From: an uncultured Sunxiuqinia sp.
GTDB taxonomy: Bacteria > Bacteroidota > Bacteroidia > Bacteroidales > Prolixibacteraceae
Direction: 5' to 3'
Assembly (NCBI RefSeq): GCF_947495665.1
Contig: NZ_CANLZV010000003.1
Location: 62,001-126,000 of the forward strand
DNA: 64,000 nucleotides
How positions within the stretch are numbered: position 1 is the stretch's first letter; the number at the start of each line of letters is the position of its first letter. The position numbers and the translations under genes are program-made. Under the pieces are notes generated by a model. It had not been told where the DNA came from. It saw only the letters and a program-made list of their open reading frames with translations, and made no database searches. Below are positions 7,405-16,617 of the stretch, in pieces.

Positions 7405-8853
7405 CTATTTTTTCCAGAAAGCTGGTGAGAAAAGTACCAAAACCGTAAATAGCTCCAAGCGTCCAAGCAACATCAGAAACGATAAAAACCATTTTCCGGC
7501 CGGGTGCACATGGTGGAAATTCTCCGCCGGCCCAACATTTCCAAGTCCTGGTCCAATATTTCCCAGCGAAGTGGCAACCGCTCCCATGGCTGATTGCAGA
7601 TCCGGTTCAACCAAGGTGTAAAGAATGGTGCTGAGAAAGAAAATAATGAAGTAGAACATGAAAAAAGCCAGCACGTTGGTGATGATCTGATCGGAAACTG
7701 CGCGCCGGTTAAAGCGAACCGGGATAACCGCATTGGGATGCAGCAAGCGGCGAAGTTCGTAATAGCTGTTTTTCATGAGCAAAACAACCCGCATAATTTT
7801 GATCCCTCCGCCTGTTGATCCGGCACTTCCTCCGAAAAAGAAAAGCGCAAAGATAATAATGGTCAGGAATGGGGTCCAGGTCAGGTAATCAGCCGTGGCA
7901 AAGCCTGTTGTGGTTATGATGGATACCACCTGAAACAGAGCATCTCTAAACGCCAGTTCAAAATCCAGTTGGGTAGAAATGAGCAGTCCGCTAAAGATGA
8001 TGGCCGTAAAGCCTACAATAAAAAGAATGTAATATTTAAATTCTTCGTTTTTATAAACTTTTTCAAACTTTCCATGAATGGCCAGATAGGAGAGGGTGAA
8101 ATTGGTTCCGGCCAAGAACATGAAAAAGATGATAACATACTGAATAAATGGTGACGACCAATAGGCTACGGATGCTTGTTTGGTAGAATAACCACCGGTA
8201 GCCATTGTAGTGAATGAATGGTTAATGGCATCGAATAAGGTCATTCCGCCAGCCCATAAAAGCAGGGTTTCCAGAATGGTAAATCCCAGGTAAATAATCC
8301 ATAAACTCTTGGCTGTTTGTCGAATTCGGGGGCTGATTTTGTCGGGCGTTGGTCCCGGAACCTCAGCAGCAAACAGCTGCATTCCTCCAATTCCGAAAAT
8401 GGGTAAGATGGCTAAAGATAATACGATAATTCCCATTCCACCAAGCCATTGGGTCATGCTTCGCCAAAATAGGATTCCATTGGGAAGCGATTCAATGTCA
8501 TTTAAAATGGATGATCCGGTAGTGGTAAAACCGGACATGGTTTCGAAAAAGGCATTGGTCAAGTCAGGAATTGAATGGCTAAACAGGTAAGGCAAACTGC
8601 CGAAAAAGGAAAAGACCACCCACACCAAACTAACGATCACGAATCCTTCGTGTTTCCCAATTTTCTTTTCGGCTTTCCGTGTTGACAGCAAAGCCAAAGA
8701 GCCTACTGCAATACTGATGAGTGCTGATTTTAATAAGGCAAATAGTCCGGCATCCTGGTAGATGGCAGAGATGCTCATTGCAATTAGCATCGAGACCCCT
8801 TCAACCACCAATAAAAAACCCAAAACACGAAAAACTATCTTGAAATTGAGCAT
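7405..8853 (-). CDS. trkH: TrkH-family potassium uptake channel subunit
   Basis: 482 aa, about ten membrane segments with the four pore loops of the SKT superfamily: TMSGFTTTGSSIL (about 105), TMATGGYSTKQ (about 215), ITTTGFATADY (about 310) and SLGNIGPGLGNVGP (about 435). The GGSAGSTGGGIKIMR motif at about 342-356 is also typical of TrkH. It conducts K+ across the inner membrane and is gated by the cytosolic TrkA ring encoded 12 bp upstream in the same operon. Confidence 0.96.
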   Translation of the reverse strand: MLNFKIVFRVLGFLLVVEGVSMLIAMSISAIYQDAGLFALLKSALISIAVGSLALLSTRKAEKKIGKHEGFVIVSLVWVVFSFFGSLPYLFSHSIPDLTNAFFETMSGFTTTGSSILNDIESLPNGILFWRSMTQWLGGMGIIVLSLAILPIFGIGGMQLFAAEVPGPTPDKISPRIRQTAKSLWIIYLGFTILETLLLWAGGMTLFDAINHSFTTMATGGYSTKQASVAYWSSPFIQYVIIFFMFLAGTNFTLSYLAIHGKFEKVYKNEEFKYYILFIVGFTAIIFSGLLISTQLDFELAFRDALFQVVSIITTTGFATADYLTWTPFLTIIIFALFFFGGSAGSTGGGIKIMRVVLLMKNSYYELRRLLHPNAVIPVRFNRRAVSDQIITNVLAFFMFYFIIFFLSTILYTLVEPDLQSAMGAVATSLGNIGPGLGNVGPAENFHHVHPAGKWFLSFLMLLGRLELFTVLVLFSPAFWKK

Positions 8854-8865
8854 AGCTTGGTCGAA

Positions 8866-10200
8866 TTACTTGAAATATTTATCCAGTTTTTGAATGGCTG
8901 ATGGTAAGGCGAAAACAACTACCTTATCGTTTTCCTGAATGTGCGTATCTCCTTTGGCTACGAAGCCTTTTACTCCTCTGATGTAGCCTCCGATGATGGC
9001 ATCACTGGGGAATTCCAGATCTTTAATGGGGTGCTCGGTAATTCGGGAGCCTTCCTTGGCAATGAACTCAAAAACTTCGGCGTCGGAGGCTGTCAGACAT
9101 TTAGCCTGTGCCACTTTAGCGCCTAGTGTATATTTGTAAATGTAACTGGCTGCAATTAATTTTTTATTGACCAGGCTACCAATGTCCATATTCTCAGCAA
9201 TGCCCATAAAGTCAATGTTTTCTACTTCGGCAACCGTTCTTTTTACGCCAAGGCTTTTGGCCAGGTGGCACGATAGAATGTTGGTTTCCGAGTTGCCTGT
9301 AACAGCAATGAAGGCATCCATTCGCTCAATCCGCTCTTCTTTCAATAATTCCAGGTTTCGGCCATCACCTTGAATAACCAGTATGTTTTCAAAACGGTCG
9401 GCTACTTGCTGACTCCGGATTTTGTCACTCTCAATTACTTTTATGTTGTAGCTGTCGCCCAGGCGTTCAACCGTTTTTTGAGCGATTCGGCTACCCCCCA
9501 GGATCATGACGTTGCGAACAGCAAAAATCTCTTTCCCGGCCAATTCAAAAACCCGGTTTTGGTTGGCACGTGTAGTAATGAAAAAGACAATGTCTCCGTT
9601 GTGAATACAGTCTTTCCCGTTAGGAATAATCGTTTCACTTTCACGGTTGATGGCCACTGCCCGAATATCAGAGTTGATAGATGTTAACTCCTCAAGTGAC
9701 TTATTTAGAATGGGGGCATTCTCGCGGATTTTAATTCCCATCAGGGTGAGTTTCCCCTGCGAAAATTCAATCATTTGGCGGGTTCCCACCTGTTTAATTG
9801 AAGAGGCAATTTCTTTGGCGGCCAAACTTTCCGGATAAATAAGCTCATCAACCCCCAGTGTCCGTAGCTTTTCCTTGTACTTTTCGGTCAGGTATTCTCC
9901 TTGATTGATTCGGGCGATGGTGCGCTGAACGCCCATATCCTTGGCTTGAACACAGGCGAAAATGTTACGCTCTTCATAAGGCGTTACCGCAATAAACAGA
10001 TCGGCTTTAGCCAGTCCCGTTTCTTTTAAATCACGAAACGAATTGGCGTAGCCTGTGACGGTCAGCAGATCAACTTGACTGGAAATGTGATAAAGTTTAT
10101 CCGCATCTTCATCCATCAATACAATGTCATGGTTCTCCTTGCTCAGCATCTTGGCAAGGTGTGTTCCAACTTCGCCGGCACCTACAATAACAACCTTCAT
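8866..10200 (-). CDS. trkA: Trk system potassium transporter, peripheral regulator TrkA
   Basis: 444 aa made of two RCK units. The first begins MKVVIVGAGEVGTHLAKML, a dinucleotide-binding GxGxxG motif with an acidic residue after strand 2 (IVLMDEDAD). The second begins near residue 225 with VMILGGSRIAQKTVERLG, a degraded glycine motif. Each RCK_N is followed by an RCK_C domain (ENAPILNKSLEEL; SRITEHPIKDLEFP). It binds NAD(H) or nucleotides and gates TrkH. It is the first gene of trkA-trkH. Confidence 0.96.
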   Translation of the reverse strand: MKVVIVGAGEVGTHLAKMLSKENHDIVLMDEDADKLYHISSQVDLLTVTGYANSFRDLKETGLAKADLFIAVTPYEERNIFACVQAKDMGVQRTIARINQGEYLTEKYKEKLRTLGVDELIYPESLAAKEIASSIKQVGTRQMIEFSQGKLTLMGIKIRENAPILNKSLEELTSINSDIRAVAINRESETIIPNGKDCIHNGDIVFFITTRANQNRVFELAGKEIFAVRNVMILGGSRIAQKTVERLGDSYNIKVIESDKIRSQQVADRFENILVIQGDGRNLELLKEERIERMDAFIAVTGNSETNILSCHLAKSLGVKRTVAEVENIDFMGIAENMDIGSLVNKKLIAASYIYKYTLGAKVAQAKCLTASDAEVFEFIAKEGSRITEHPIKDLEFPSDAIIGGYIRGVKGFVAKGDTHIQENDKVVVFALPSAIQKLDKYFK

Positions 10201-10313
10201 ATCTCGTTACTCTTTATTCTAAAATTCAGCCCGGTAAAGAAAGGTATAAAAACAACAATTTCCATGTATTTGAACTTGTTTTTCGGCCCGATGAGCCTAA
10301 CGTTAACATTATG

Positions 10314-12311
10314 TTATCGGTTGCTCGGTTTAAGGTCAGCCACTAAAGCTTGTCGGACCTTCAGATTAGCCAAGTTCAAAGTCTCTTCTTTTACCAGTAC
10401 TGAATCAATTTTTGTGTCCCAAATCGGGGATGTGTTGTTTGGTAGCATCCCTTGTTTTGTCCGTTGCTTAAACATCTTGTTCGATTGGTTAACATTACGT
10501 TTATGGTAGTGGAAAGTTTGATCTATGAAAACAATTAATGCCTCGTCAATAATTAAATCGTCGCTTTGGTATTGCTTGCAGGAGTCGAGGTGAATAAGGA
10601 TGGGTGGCTCCAGATTCAGAGCATTGATTACGGGCTGAAGATTCTGTTGGTTTGGCGTCTCATTGGAAGTTTGAATCAAGTAGTTTGTTCTTCCATTTAT
10701 GAGGTGGATGTCATTATTGTCAGCATAGACAATAAACTTTTGCTGATTGAAGGTTTGTAGTTTTTGAAAGAAGCCAGCCAGAAAGAAACCGCCTAAAAGA
10801 ATCACGGACGTGAAGAAAAAAGCTTTTCGCTTGAGTTTAATGAAAAAGAGAAGGCAACCTCCCATAGTAAGCAGGAGCAGCAGTTGTGGGCTGGACAAGC
10901 TGATATTTTCAATCAATGAAAAAGGGAGTTGCTCAATTTGACGAAGCAGAAACGTGGTGGCAAAAGTAATTGTAGAAACGAGGCTTGCGAGAATTTCGGC
11001 AAGATAGCTGATTGGCGAAAAAATAAAGAACAGAAAGGTTCCGCCTAAAATGAGATAAGCGGCCGGAATTACCAGAAAGTTGCTGAGCCAGAAATACACC
11101 GGAAACTGATTGAAGTAATAGATGGATAAAGCGAATGTTCCGAGTTGGGCAGCCAGCGAAACACAAAATAGCTGCCACAGTTTTTTGGTTAGCTTGTGGC
11201 GGGGCTTAGCCAACGACTCGAGGCGAGGAAAGAAAAATACAATGCTGGTAACTGCTGCATACGACAGTTGAAAGCCAACTTCAAACAATAAATTGGGGTT
11301 GAACAGTAGTAAAATAAAGGCAGATGCTGCAATGGAATTGTAAATGGCTGCCGGGCGTTGCAGGCTGCTTCCAATCAAAATAAAGCTGAACATGACGGTT
11401 GCCCGTTGTACCGATGGCGAAAAACCGGTAAGCAAGGCATAAAACCACAGCAAGAGTCCGATGGCCAGCACATAGAACAGTCTTCCGAAGCGTGACCGTT
11501 TTAAAAAGCCCAGAAGGCTGGAGAGGAAAAGGTAAATCATGCCGACATGCAAGCCTGAAACTGCCAATACGTGCATGGCTCCGGTAGATGCAAAGTAGGA
11601 GCGGGTTTCCGGAGACAACTCCTTGCGATACCCCAGGGTCAAGGCTGAAATAACTTGCAGCGACTCTTTGTTTTTGATGTAGCTCCTAAGTAAGTTAATC
11701 ATGGTCGATCGTAAGTGTTCAGCCTGCAATAGCAGCGACTTGCTGTTGCCTTTTTGAATCCGGATATAATTTCTAGCTGAAATGTACGTACTGTAATATA
11801 TCTGGCGGTTGGCCATAAACTTTTGATAGTCAAATCCGTAAGGAGTGCCCTGGTTTCGGATGGCTTGTAACCGGCATTTTGCAACCAGCTGGTCGCCGGG
11901 CTGGAGTTGATTCACCGAATCTGTTTTTTCGAAATAAGCCAAAATGGTTTCGTTGTGGTAGGCGGCTGAGTCGGCCCGGTGGATCTTTAGCTTTGCCTGG
12001 TAGGAGTTGGGTTTCTCTGTCGGGAATTCAAGAAGTGTTGCAAGGATGTGCTGGTGTTGGTCTGGAGCAGTAATTTTGGGAGGTGGAACTGTATAAGAGG
12101 AAAAGGTTACAAGGCTGATGGCCAGCAATGAGGAGAGGTAGAGATCGAAAGGATAGGTTTTTGTTTTTAGCTTGAGCAGGCAGAAGAGTGCGGAGACAAA
12201 AAGCAGTGCCCATAAACCCAGCTTGAAGGGTGGGAAATAGTTGCCAATCAGTAAGCCGATTAGCCAAAAACTCAAGATTCGGGTGAATGGGTTATTGGTG
12301 AAAAAAGTCAC
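10314..12311 (-). CDS. ComEC/Rec2-family DNA-uptake channel protein without MBL domain
   Basis: 665 aa. N-terminal membrane segments are followed by a DUF4131/OB-like extracytoplasmic domain (about 60-190), then the Competence domain with SALTLGYRKELSPETR and GAMHVLAVSGLHVGMIY (about 245-275) and about eight further membrane helices to residue 505. This is the channel thought to carry single-stranded DNA across the inner membrane in transformation. The C-terminal part (about 510-665) has no HxHxDH metallo-beta-lactamase signature found in full ComEC; it is a short soluble tail. Shorter ComEC forms of this kind are common in Bacteroidota. No other competence gene is nearby. Confidence 0.88.
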   Translation of the reverse strand: MTFFTNNPFTRILSFWLIGLLIGNYFPPFKLGLWALLFVSALFCLLKLKTKTYPFDLYLSSLLAISLVTFSSYTVPPPKITAPDQHQHILATLLEFPTEKPNSYQAKLKIHRADSAAYHNETILAYFEKTDSVNQLQPGDQLVAKCRLQAIRNQGTPYGFDYQKFMANRQIYYSTYISARNYIRIQKGNSKSLLLQAEHLRSTMINLLRSYIKNKESLQVISALTLGYRKELSPETRSYFASTGAMHVLAVSGLHVGMIYLFLSSLLGFLKRSRFGRLFYVLAIGLLLWFYALLTGFSPSVQRATVMFSFILIGSSLQRPAAIYNSIAASAFILLLFNPNLLFEVGFQLSYAAVTSIVFFFPRLESLAKPRHKLTKKLWQLFCVSLAAQLGTFALSIYYFNQFPVYFWLSNFLVIPAAYLILGGTFLFFIFSPISYLAEILASLVSTITFATTFLLRQIEQLPFSLIENISLSSPQLLLLLTMGGCLLFFIKLKRKAFFFTSVILLGGFFLAGFFQKLQTFNQQKFIVYADNNDIHLINGRTNYLIQTSNETPNQQNLQPVINALNLEPPILIHLDSCKQYQSDDLIIDEALIVFIDQTFHYHKRNVNQSNKMFKQRTKQGMLPNNTSPIWDTKIDSVLVKEETLNLANLKVRQALVADLKPSNR

Positions 12312-12391
12312 AGCCTTTTGTTTTCAGACTTTTACGGCAGGCTGTCTTTTTCGGTTTGTAAAATATGAATTTATTTCATGAAGGGTGCCAA

Positions 12392-12418
12392 AAGAAGGGG
12401 AAAACCCCCTCTTTCAGC
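12392..12418 (-). terminator. Possible terminator after def
   Basis: On the minus strand AAAGAGGGGG and CCCCTTCTTTT arms can pair around a short T loop, with one mismatch. It lies just beyond the def stop at 12427. The stem is less regular than others in the window. Confidence 0.4.
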
Positions 12419-12426
12419 CTATGAGC

Positions 12427-12990
12427 TTACTTCTTGCCCGGCAAAACAATGCGGTAAGAAGTCTTTACTTTTCCTTTTGAAATAGCTGTCAACTTTCCTT
12501 TCAACATGCGTTTTTTCAACGGAGAAAGGTAATCGATCAGTAAAATACCATCCAGGTGATCATATTCATGCTGAATGACACGAGCGGCGAAACCACCATA
12601 TTCTTCGATGTGTTCTTCCAGGTTTTCATCCAGGTATTTGATTTTTACTCGTTCCGGACGACTAATATCTTCACGGATTTCGGGCAAACTCAGACAGCCT
12701 TCATTCATCACCCATTCGTCGCCGGTGCGTTCCAGAATTTCGGGATTGATAAAGGCTTTTTTGAAGCCTTCCAGTTCGGGTTCGTCTTCGTCAGCAGCTG
12801 AGCTGGCATCAACGACAAAGATGCGCAGCGATTTGCCAATTTGCGGAGCGGCCAGGCCAACGCCATCAGAGTGGTACATGGTTGCATACATATTGTCAAC
12901 CAGCTCTTTTAATTCTTCAGAGTTGGTGTCAATTGGTTCGGCTACTTTACGTAAAAGTGGATCGCCGTATACGGTTACCGGATAAATCAT
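12427..12990 (-). CDS. def: Peptide deformylase
   Basis: 187 aa. All three metal/catalytic motifs are present: GVGLAAPQIG (about residues 43-52), EGCLSLP (about 115-121, Cys ligand) and QHEYDHLDG (about 157-165, the HExxH motif). It removes the N-formyl group from new polypeptides using Fe2+. An acidic insert (SSAADEDEPELEG) lies between motifs 1 and 2. Its start overlaps the stop of ruvX by 4 bp (ATGA), so the two are translationally coupled, a pairing seen widely in Bacteroidota. Confidence 0.97.
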   Translation of the reverse strand: MIYPVTVYGDPLLRKVAEPIDTNSEELKELVDNMYATMYHSDGVGLAAPQIGKSLRIFVVDASSAADEDEPELEGFKKAFINPEILERTGDEWVMNEGCLSLPEIREDISRPERVKIKYLDENLEEHIEEYGGFAARVIQHEYDHLDGILLIDYLSPLKKRMLKGKLTAISKGKVKTSYRIVLPGKK

Positions 12991-13409
12991 GATCTGTATT
13001 TTTGTTGTTCCATATATGATTGAAGGATAATTGTTGCACTTACGGCATCAATCGTTCCTTTGTCTTGTCTGTCTTTCTTTTTCACCCCTGCATCAATCAT
13101 GGTCTGAAAAGCCATTTTGGAGGTGAAACGTTCGTCAACTTGCTCAATGGGCATATCCGGATAAAGCTTCTGAAAACGCTTTAAAAACGGATTGATATAC
13201 TGAACGGCTTCAGAGGGTTCATTGTTCATCTGAAGCGGATAGCCGATAATCACTTTTTCAACGTTTTCCTGCTGAAAATAATCTTTCAAGAAATCAAAAA
13301 TCAGATGAGTCCGAACCGTAGTTAGTTTTGTGGCAATAATTTGCAGCGGGTCAGTAACTGCAAGCCCAACCCGTTTTTTCCCATAATCAATTGCCAGAAT
13401 TCTTCCCAT
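12987..13409 (-). CDS. ruvX: Holliday junction resolvase-like protein RuvX (YqgF)
   Basis: 140 aa from ATG at 13409; the open frame runs 22 codons further upstream, but the conserved N-terminus is MGRILAIDYGKKRVGLAVTD, so this ATG is the start. The RNase H-like fold is shown by the first catalytic Asp in IDYG, GYPLQMNNEPSE (about 70-82) and DERFTSKMA (about 100), and a late Asp in DAVSATIILQSYM. YqgF proteins act in 16S rRNA 5' end maturation and were proposed as junction resolvases. It overlaps def by 4 bp. Confidence 0.93.
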   Translation of the reverse strand: MGRILAIDYGKKRVGLAVTDPLQIIATKLTTVRTHLIFDFLKDYFQQENVEKVIIGYPLQMNNEPSEAVQYINPFLKRFQKLYPDMPIEQVDERFTSKMAFQTMIDAGVKKKDRQDKGTIDAVSATIILQSYMEQQKYRS

Positions 13410-13518
13410 TGGTATAAAATTTTGTGCAAAATTAATATTCTCCGGGCAGAAAAAAAGTAGAAGCGTAAAAAACATCGAATTGAGAAGGGGCTGTACGCGG
13501 CTGTTTTTTAGTGCGATG

Positions 13519-13526
13519 TAGCTTTG
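13519..13526 (+). promoter_or_regulatory. Possible -7 element for the His-rich protein gene
   Basis: TAGCTTTG matches TAnnTTTG. No good upstream TTTG is seen, so support is weak. It would give a leader of about 80 nt before the ATG at 13612. Confidence 0.3.
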
Positions 13527-13611
13527 GCACGCCGTTTGCTTCTTTGGGGCAACTGATTACCGGTAAATACAGGCACCAGCACAATGATGTTAAACTTAAA
13601 AACTGGAAGCC

Positions 13612-14223
13612 ATGAAAACACGAAATAAACAACTGATTGCTTTGATGATTACACTGGCAGCAGTGATGACAGGAGTTAATGCAGAGGCGCAACGCCGAGA
13701 AACAGGTAACGAGATAAATCATACACGCAAGGAAGTTCGTCAGCTAAAGAAGAACAAGCATTTTAAGGATAAACGGGCTTGTAGTAGTTATGCGAAGAAA
13801 AGTAAATTGAGACATTCGAAACATGCCTACAAGCACCCCAACTGGAAAGCATCGCAGAAGAAGGCCCATCACTCAAAGCACTGGGCTAAGCAAAACAGCT
13901 ACAGTAAAAAGTATGCTTATCATCATCCGAGCTATGGGCAGGTTTACCGCCGGTTTTATGCTGACCCCGTTCGGATTCATCACCATCAGCACGGTAATTA
14001 TTATTTCTTTGGAGGACATTATTACAGGCACTACCGTGGAGTAGGTTATGTGCGGGTTGAAATTCCGGGGCAGGTTGTTTTTGCCCATTTGCCCGTTCAA
14101 TGTGAACAGGTTCGTGTAGGACCTTCTGTGTATTACCGCTCGGGCAATTTATATTTTGAATCGTATAATCACGGATATCGCCTGGCGCCATCCATCAATA
14201 TTCAACTTTCGGCTCATTTTTAA
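13612..14223 (+). CDS. Exported His/Lys/Tyr-rich hypothetical protein
   Basis: 203 aa. It has a signal peptide (about residues 1-26, LIALMITLAAVMTGVNAEA). The mature N-terminal half is strongly basic and rich in His and Lys (KHAYKHPNWKASQKKAHHSK and similar), followed by an HHHQHGNYYFFGGHYYRHY cluster near residue 125-143. The last 60 residues are more ordinary and beta-like (RVEIPGQVVFAHLPV, GPSVYYRSGNLYFE). I do not recognise a named family, although similar His-rich exported proteins with a C-terminal beta segment are common in this phylum. Metal binding or a surface role is possible but not shown. It has its own terminator. Confidence 0.8.
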   Translation: MKTRNKQLIALMITLAAVMTGVNAEAQRRETGNEINHTRKEVRQLKKNKHFKDKRACSSYAKKSKLRHSKHAYKHPNWKASQKKAHHSKHWAKQNSYSKKYAYHHPSYGQVYRRFYADPVRIHHHQHGNYYFFGGHYYRHYRGVGYVRVEIPGQVVFAHLPVQCEQVRVGPSVYYRSGNLYFESYNHGYRLAPSINIQLSAHF

Positions 14224-14247
14224 GCGCAATAAACTCAATCAATTTTG

Positions 14248-14282
14248 AAGCCATTCGTCTTTTGTGACGGATGGCTTTTTTT
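14248..14282 (+). terminator. Intrinsic terminator after the His-rich protein gene
   Basis: Arms 14248-14259 (AAGCCATTCGTC) and 14266-14277 (GACGGATGGCTT) pair over 12 positions with one G-U, followed by seven T. Confidence 0.85.
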
Positions 14283-14293
14283 GTTAATTCGAA

Positions 14294-14827
14294 TCAGGAG
14301 TGATGAACAATGATAGCTCCGGCCTTCTGCATTTCCTGCCAGGCTTTTTCTTCATCGCCTGGCTGGGCATTTACCGCGGCAACAGCTTCTTTTACCACAA
14401 AGGTTTGGAAGCCTGCTTTCAAGGAATCGAAAACGGTATTTTTAACACAGTACTCCGTTGTTAGTCCACAAATATAGAGCTGGTCTACCTGCTTTTCATT
14501 GAGGTAGTTGGTGAGTTCAAGGTTGGTGGCTTCAAAAGCGGAATAGCCGTCATCGCTGTTGCGGGTGCCTTTTAAAAGTACCGTTTCAATTTTTTGGTGA
14601 TGAAGCTCTTCAGGGAAGGCTGCTCCAGCGGAATCGGCCAGGCAATGAACCGGCCATTTTTGAAAGTGAATGGAGTCTTGCGGATGCCAGTCTTTGGAAG
14701 CAATTACCAAATCAAACTGATCAAGGAGGGCGTTGACCACAGGGATGATGGTTCGCCCTTTGGCTGCGGGAAGCGCACCTCCGGGTAAGAAATCATTTTG
14801 CAAATCAACAATCAAAAGTGCTTTCAT
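14294..14827 (-). CDS. pncA: Nicotinamidase (PncA)
   Basis: 177 aa isochorismatase-fold hydrolase. The catalytic Asp is in LIVDLQNDFLPGGALP at the N-terminus, the metal-site region is SKDWHPQDSIHF (about 45-56), and the nucleophile Cys is in YICGLTTEYCVKNTVFDS (about 122-139). It hydrolyses nicotinamide to nicotinate. It lies 14 bp downstream of pncB, whose product uses nicotinate, so the two genes form a complete NAD salvage step from nicotinamide to NaMN. Confidence 0.95.
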   Translation of the reverse strand: MKALLIVDLQNDFLPGGALPAAKGRTIIPVVNALLDQFDLVIASKDWHPQDSIHFQKWPVHCLADSAGAAFPEELHHQKIETVLLKGTRNSDDGYSAFEATNLELTNYLNEKQVDQLYICGLTTEYCVKNTVFDSLKAGFQTFVVKEAVAAVNAQPGDEEKAWQEMQKAGAIIVHHS

Positions 14828-14841
14828 AGTCGTTAAGGTGT

Positions 14842-16269
14842 TTATGAATTGAATGAATCCTTTTTTAAATATTGTTTGGCCATCTCGTTGCGGGCATCCT
14901 GTAACTTCTGACTGATTCCGACCTTATAAACATGCGGGTTTAAGAAGCGTTTGTGCTCTTCAGGGAGCTGCAGAAGACGTGACTTGGTATAAGCCGCATT
15001 TGCTGCTGGTGTTTGTAGTTGAAGGGTGATTGTTCCCTGATTCATTACTTGCTGGATTAACTCTTCGCTTTGGCAGCCCGAAATGTCTTTGTGCTTCCCA
15101 GCTTCGGTGGGATGATAAATCTGATCGTATGCTTGTTCATGGGCAAGGGAAATTCCATCGGCGCAGAAAAGATTATCCTGATCAATGAACCGATGAATGT
15201 TTTTCACGCCGGGAAGTGTCATCTTAGCCAGGTTTTCAGATACTTTAATGGAAGGTTTTTCGTCGTAGAATGCAAGTTTGTAAACGCCATCCAGTGCCGC
15301 ATCCGATTTTCCGGTAGCCAGCGAAGTTCCTACTCCAAAAACATCAATGGGCGCCCCTTGTGCCAGTAAACTTTGAATGATATTTTCATCCAATTGGTTT
15401 GAAGCAACAATTTTAACCATGTGCAGGCCGGCTTCATCCAGCATTTGGCGTGCTTTTTTGCTGAGGTAGGTCAGATCGCCGCTGTCAAGCCGTATGCCGG
15501 CTAGCTGGTGTCCTTGTGCGCTGAGTTCACGTGCGATGGTAATCGCATTGGGAATGCCGCTTTTTAAGGTGTTGTAGGTGTCAACCAACAAGACGCATTC
15601 TTCCGGAAAAAAACGTGCATAAGTGCGGAAGGCTTCCAGTTCATCATCAAAACTTTGAATCCAGGAATGCGCCATGGTTCCGCTGCTGTCGATTTTGAAA
15701 TGATAAGCGCTGTAAACGTTGGATGTTTTATCAAACCCACCGCTGATGGCTGCTTTGCTGGCATGGATTCCTCCCAGGCCCTGTGCGCGTCGTAAGCCAA
15801 ATTCCAACAGCACACGGTCGCCGGCAGCCAGGCGCATGCGGCAGGCTTTGGTCGCAATCAGCGATTCGAAATTCAAGATATTTAAAAGTAAAGTTTCAAC
15901 CAGCTGGGTTTCAATGATGGTTCCTTCTACCCGTAATGCGGGTTCATTGGGGAAGATTAATTCACCCTCTTTGACAGAATAGATGTTTCCCTGGAAGGAA
16001 AACTGACTGAGGTAGTCAATAAAGCTTTCATCAAATCCAAGGCTTTTTAAATAAGTTAACTCCGTTGGTGAAAAGCGAAATTTTTGGATCATTTCCAAGA
16101 CTGACGATAAGCCGGAGAAAACAACGAAACTTCCTCCAAAAGGTGCTTTTCTGAAAAAATAGTCGAAACTGGCTTGCTTTTCATGGCGTTGGCTTAAAAA
16201 GTAGCCTTGTGCCATGGTCAGTTCGTAATGGTCGGTATAAAGTCCGGTGGTTGATGGAAACGAAAGCAT
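14842..16269 (-). CDS. pncB: Nicotinate phosphoribosyltransferase
   Basis: 475 aa from ATG at 16269; an upstream TTG would add three residues, but the family N-terminus begins here (GLYTDHYELTMAQGYF). Other family motifs are LLEFGLRRAQGLGG, the HSWIQSF segment holding the autophosphorylated His, GIRLDSGDLTYLS and DVFGVGTSLATGKSDAALDGVYKL split over about 310-335. It joins nicotinate and PRPP to make nicotinate mononucleotide, with ATP. First gene of the pncB-pncA operon. Confidence 0.95.
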   Translation of the reverse strand: MLSFPSTTGLYTDHYELTMAQGYFLSQRHEKQASFDYFFRKAPFGGSFVVFSGLSSVLEMIQKFRFSPTELTYLKSLGFDESFIDYLSQFSFQGNIYSVKEGELIFPNEPALRVEGTIIETQLVETLLLNILNFESLIATKACRMRLAAGDRVLLEFGLRRAQGLGGIHASKAAISGGFDKTSNVYSAYHFKIDSSGTMAHSWIQSFDDELEAFRTYARFFPEECVLLVDTYNTLKSGIPNAITIARELSAQGHQLAGIRLDSGDLTYLSKKARQMLDEAGLHMVKIVASNQLDENIIQSLLAQGAPIDVFGVGTSLATGKSDAALDGVYKLAFYDEKPSIKVSENLAKMTLPGVKNIHRFIDQDNLFCADGISLAHEQAYDQIYHPTEAGKHKDISGCQSEELIQQVMNQGTITLQLQTPAANAAYTKSRLLQLPEEHKRFLNPHVYKVGISQKLQDARNEMAKQYLKKDSFNS

Positions 16270-16617
16270 AAGTAACAATTTTTAGTTCACGAATCAATTC
16301 TGCAAAGACCTTGCAAAATACGCATAAAATCAGCGATAAACCAGATGGGGCCCATGATGTGTGGGAACCGAACTCTGGGTAGGGAAGAAATACAGCCTTG
16401 GAGTGTGGATTTTTTACCTCAAAAGGTGGAGCTTTCCATACATGGTCTGAAGTAATTTCTGAAGGAGCTGATTAGTGGCTAGATTTGATTTATTGTATTG
16501 TTGATTAGTGTTTTAGATGGGTTTTGTTTGGTTTTGAGTTTTCGAGTTAAACGATTCGGCACCAGCTTTGATGTAGAGTGGACTAGCAATTTCAAGTTAC
16601 TTTAAAAATATAAAACT
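16270..16617 (+). other. Gene-free stretch between pncB and the OsmC gene
   Basis: 348 bp between divergent genes. No convincing ORF, hairpin terminator or complete TTTG/TAnnTTTG promoter is visible, although both flanking promoters must lie here. Confidence 0.6.

Noticed and set aside
13432-13722. 96-codon minus-strand ORF upstream of ruvX
   Set aside because: It overlaps the His-rich protein gene start antisense and the ruvX promoter area, with no recognisable features.
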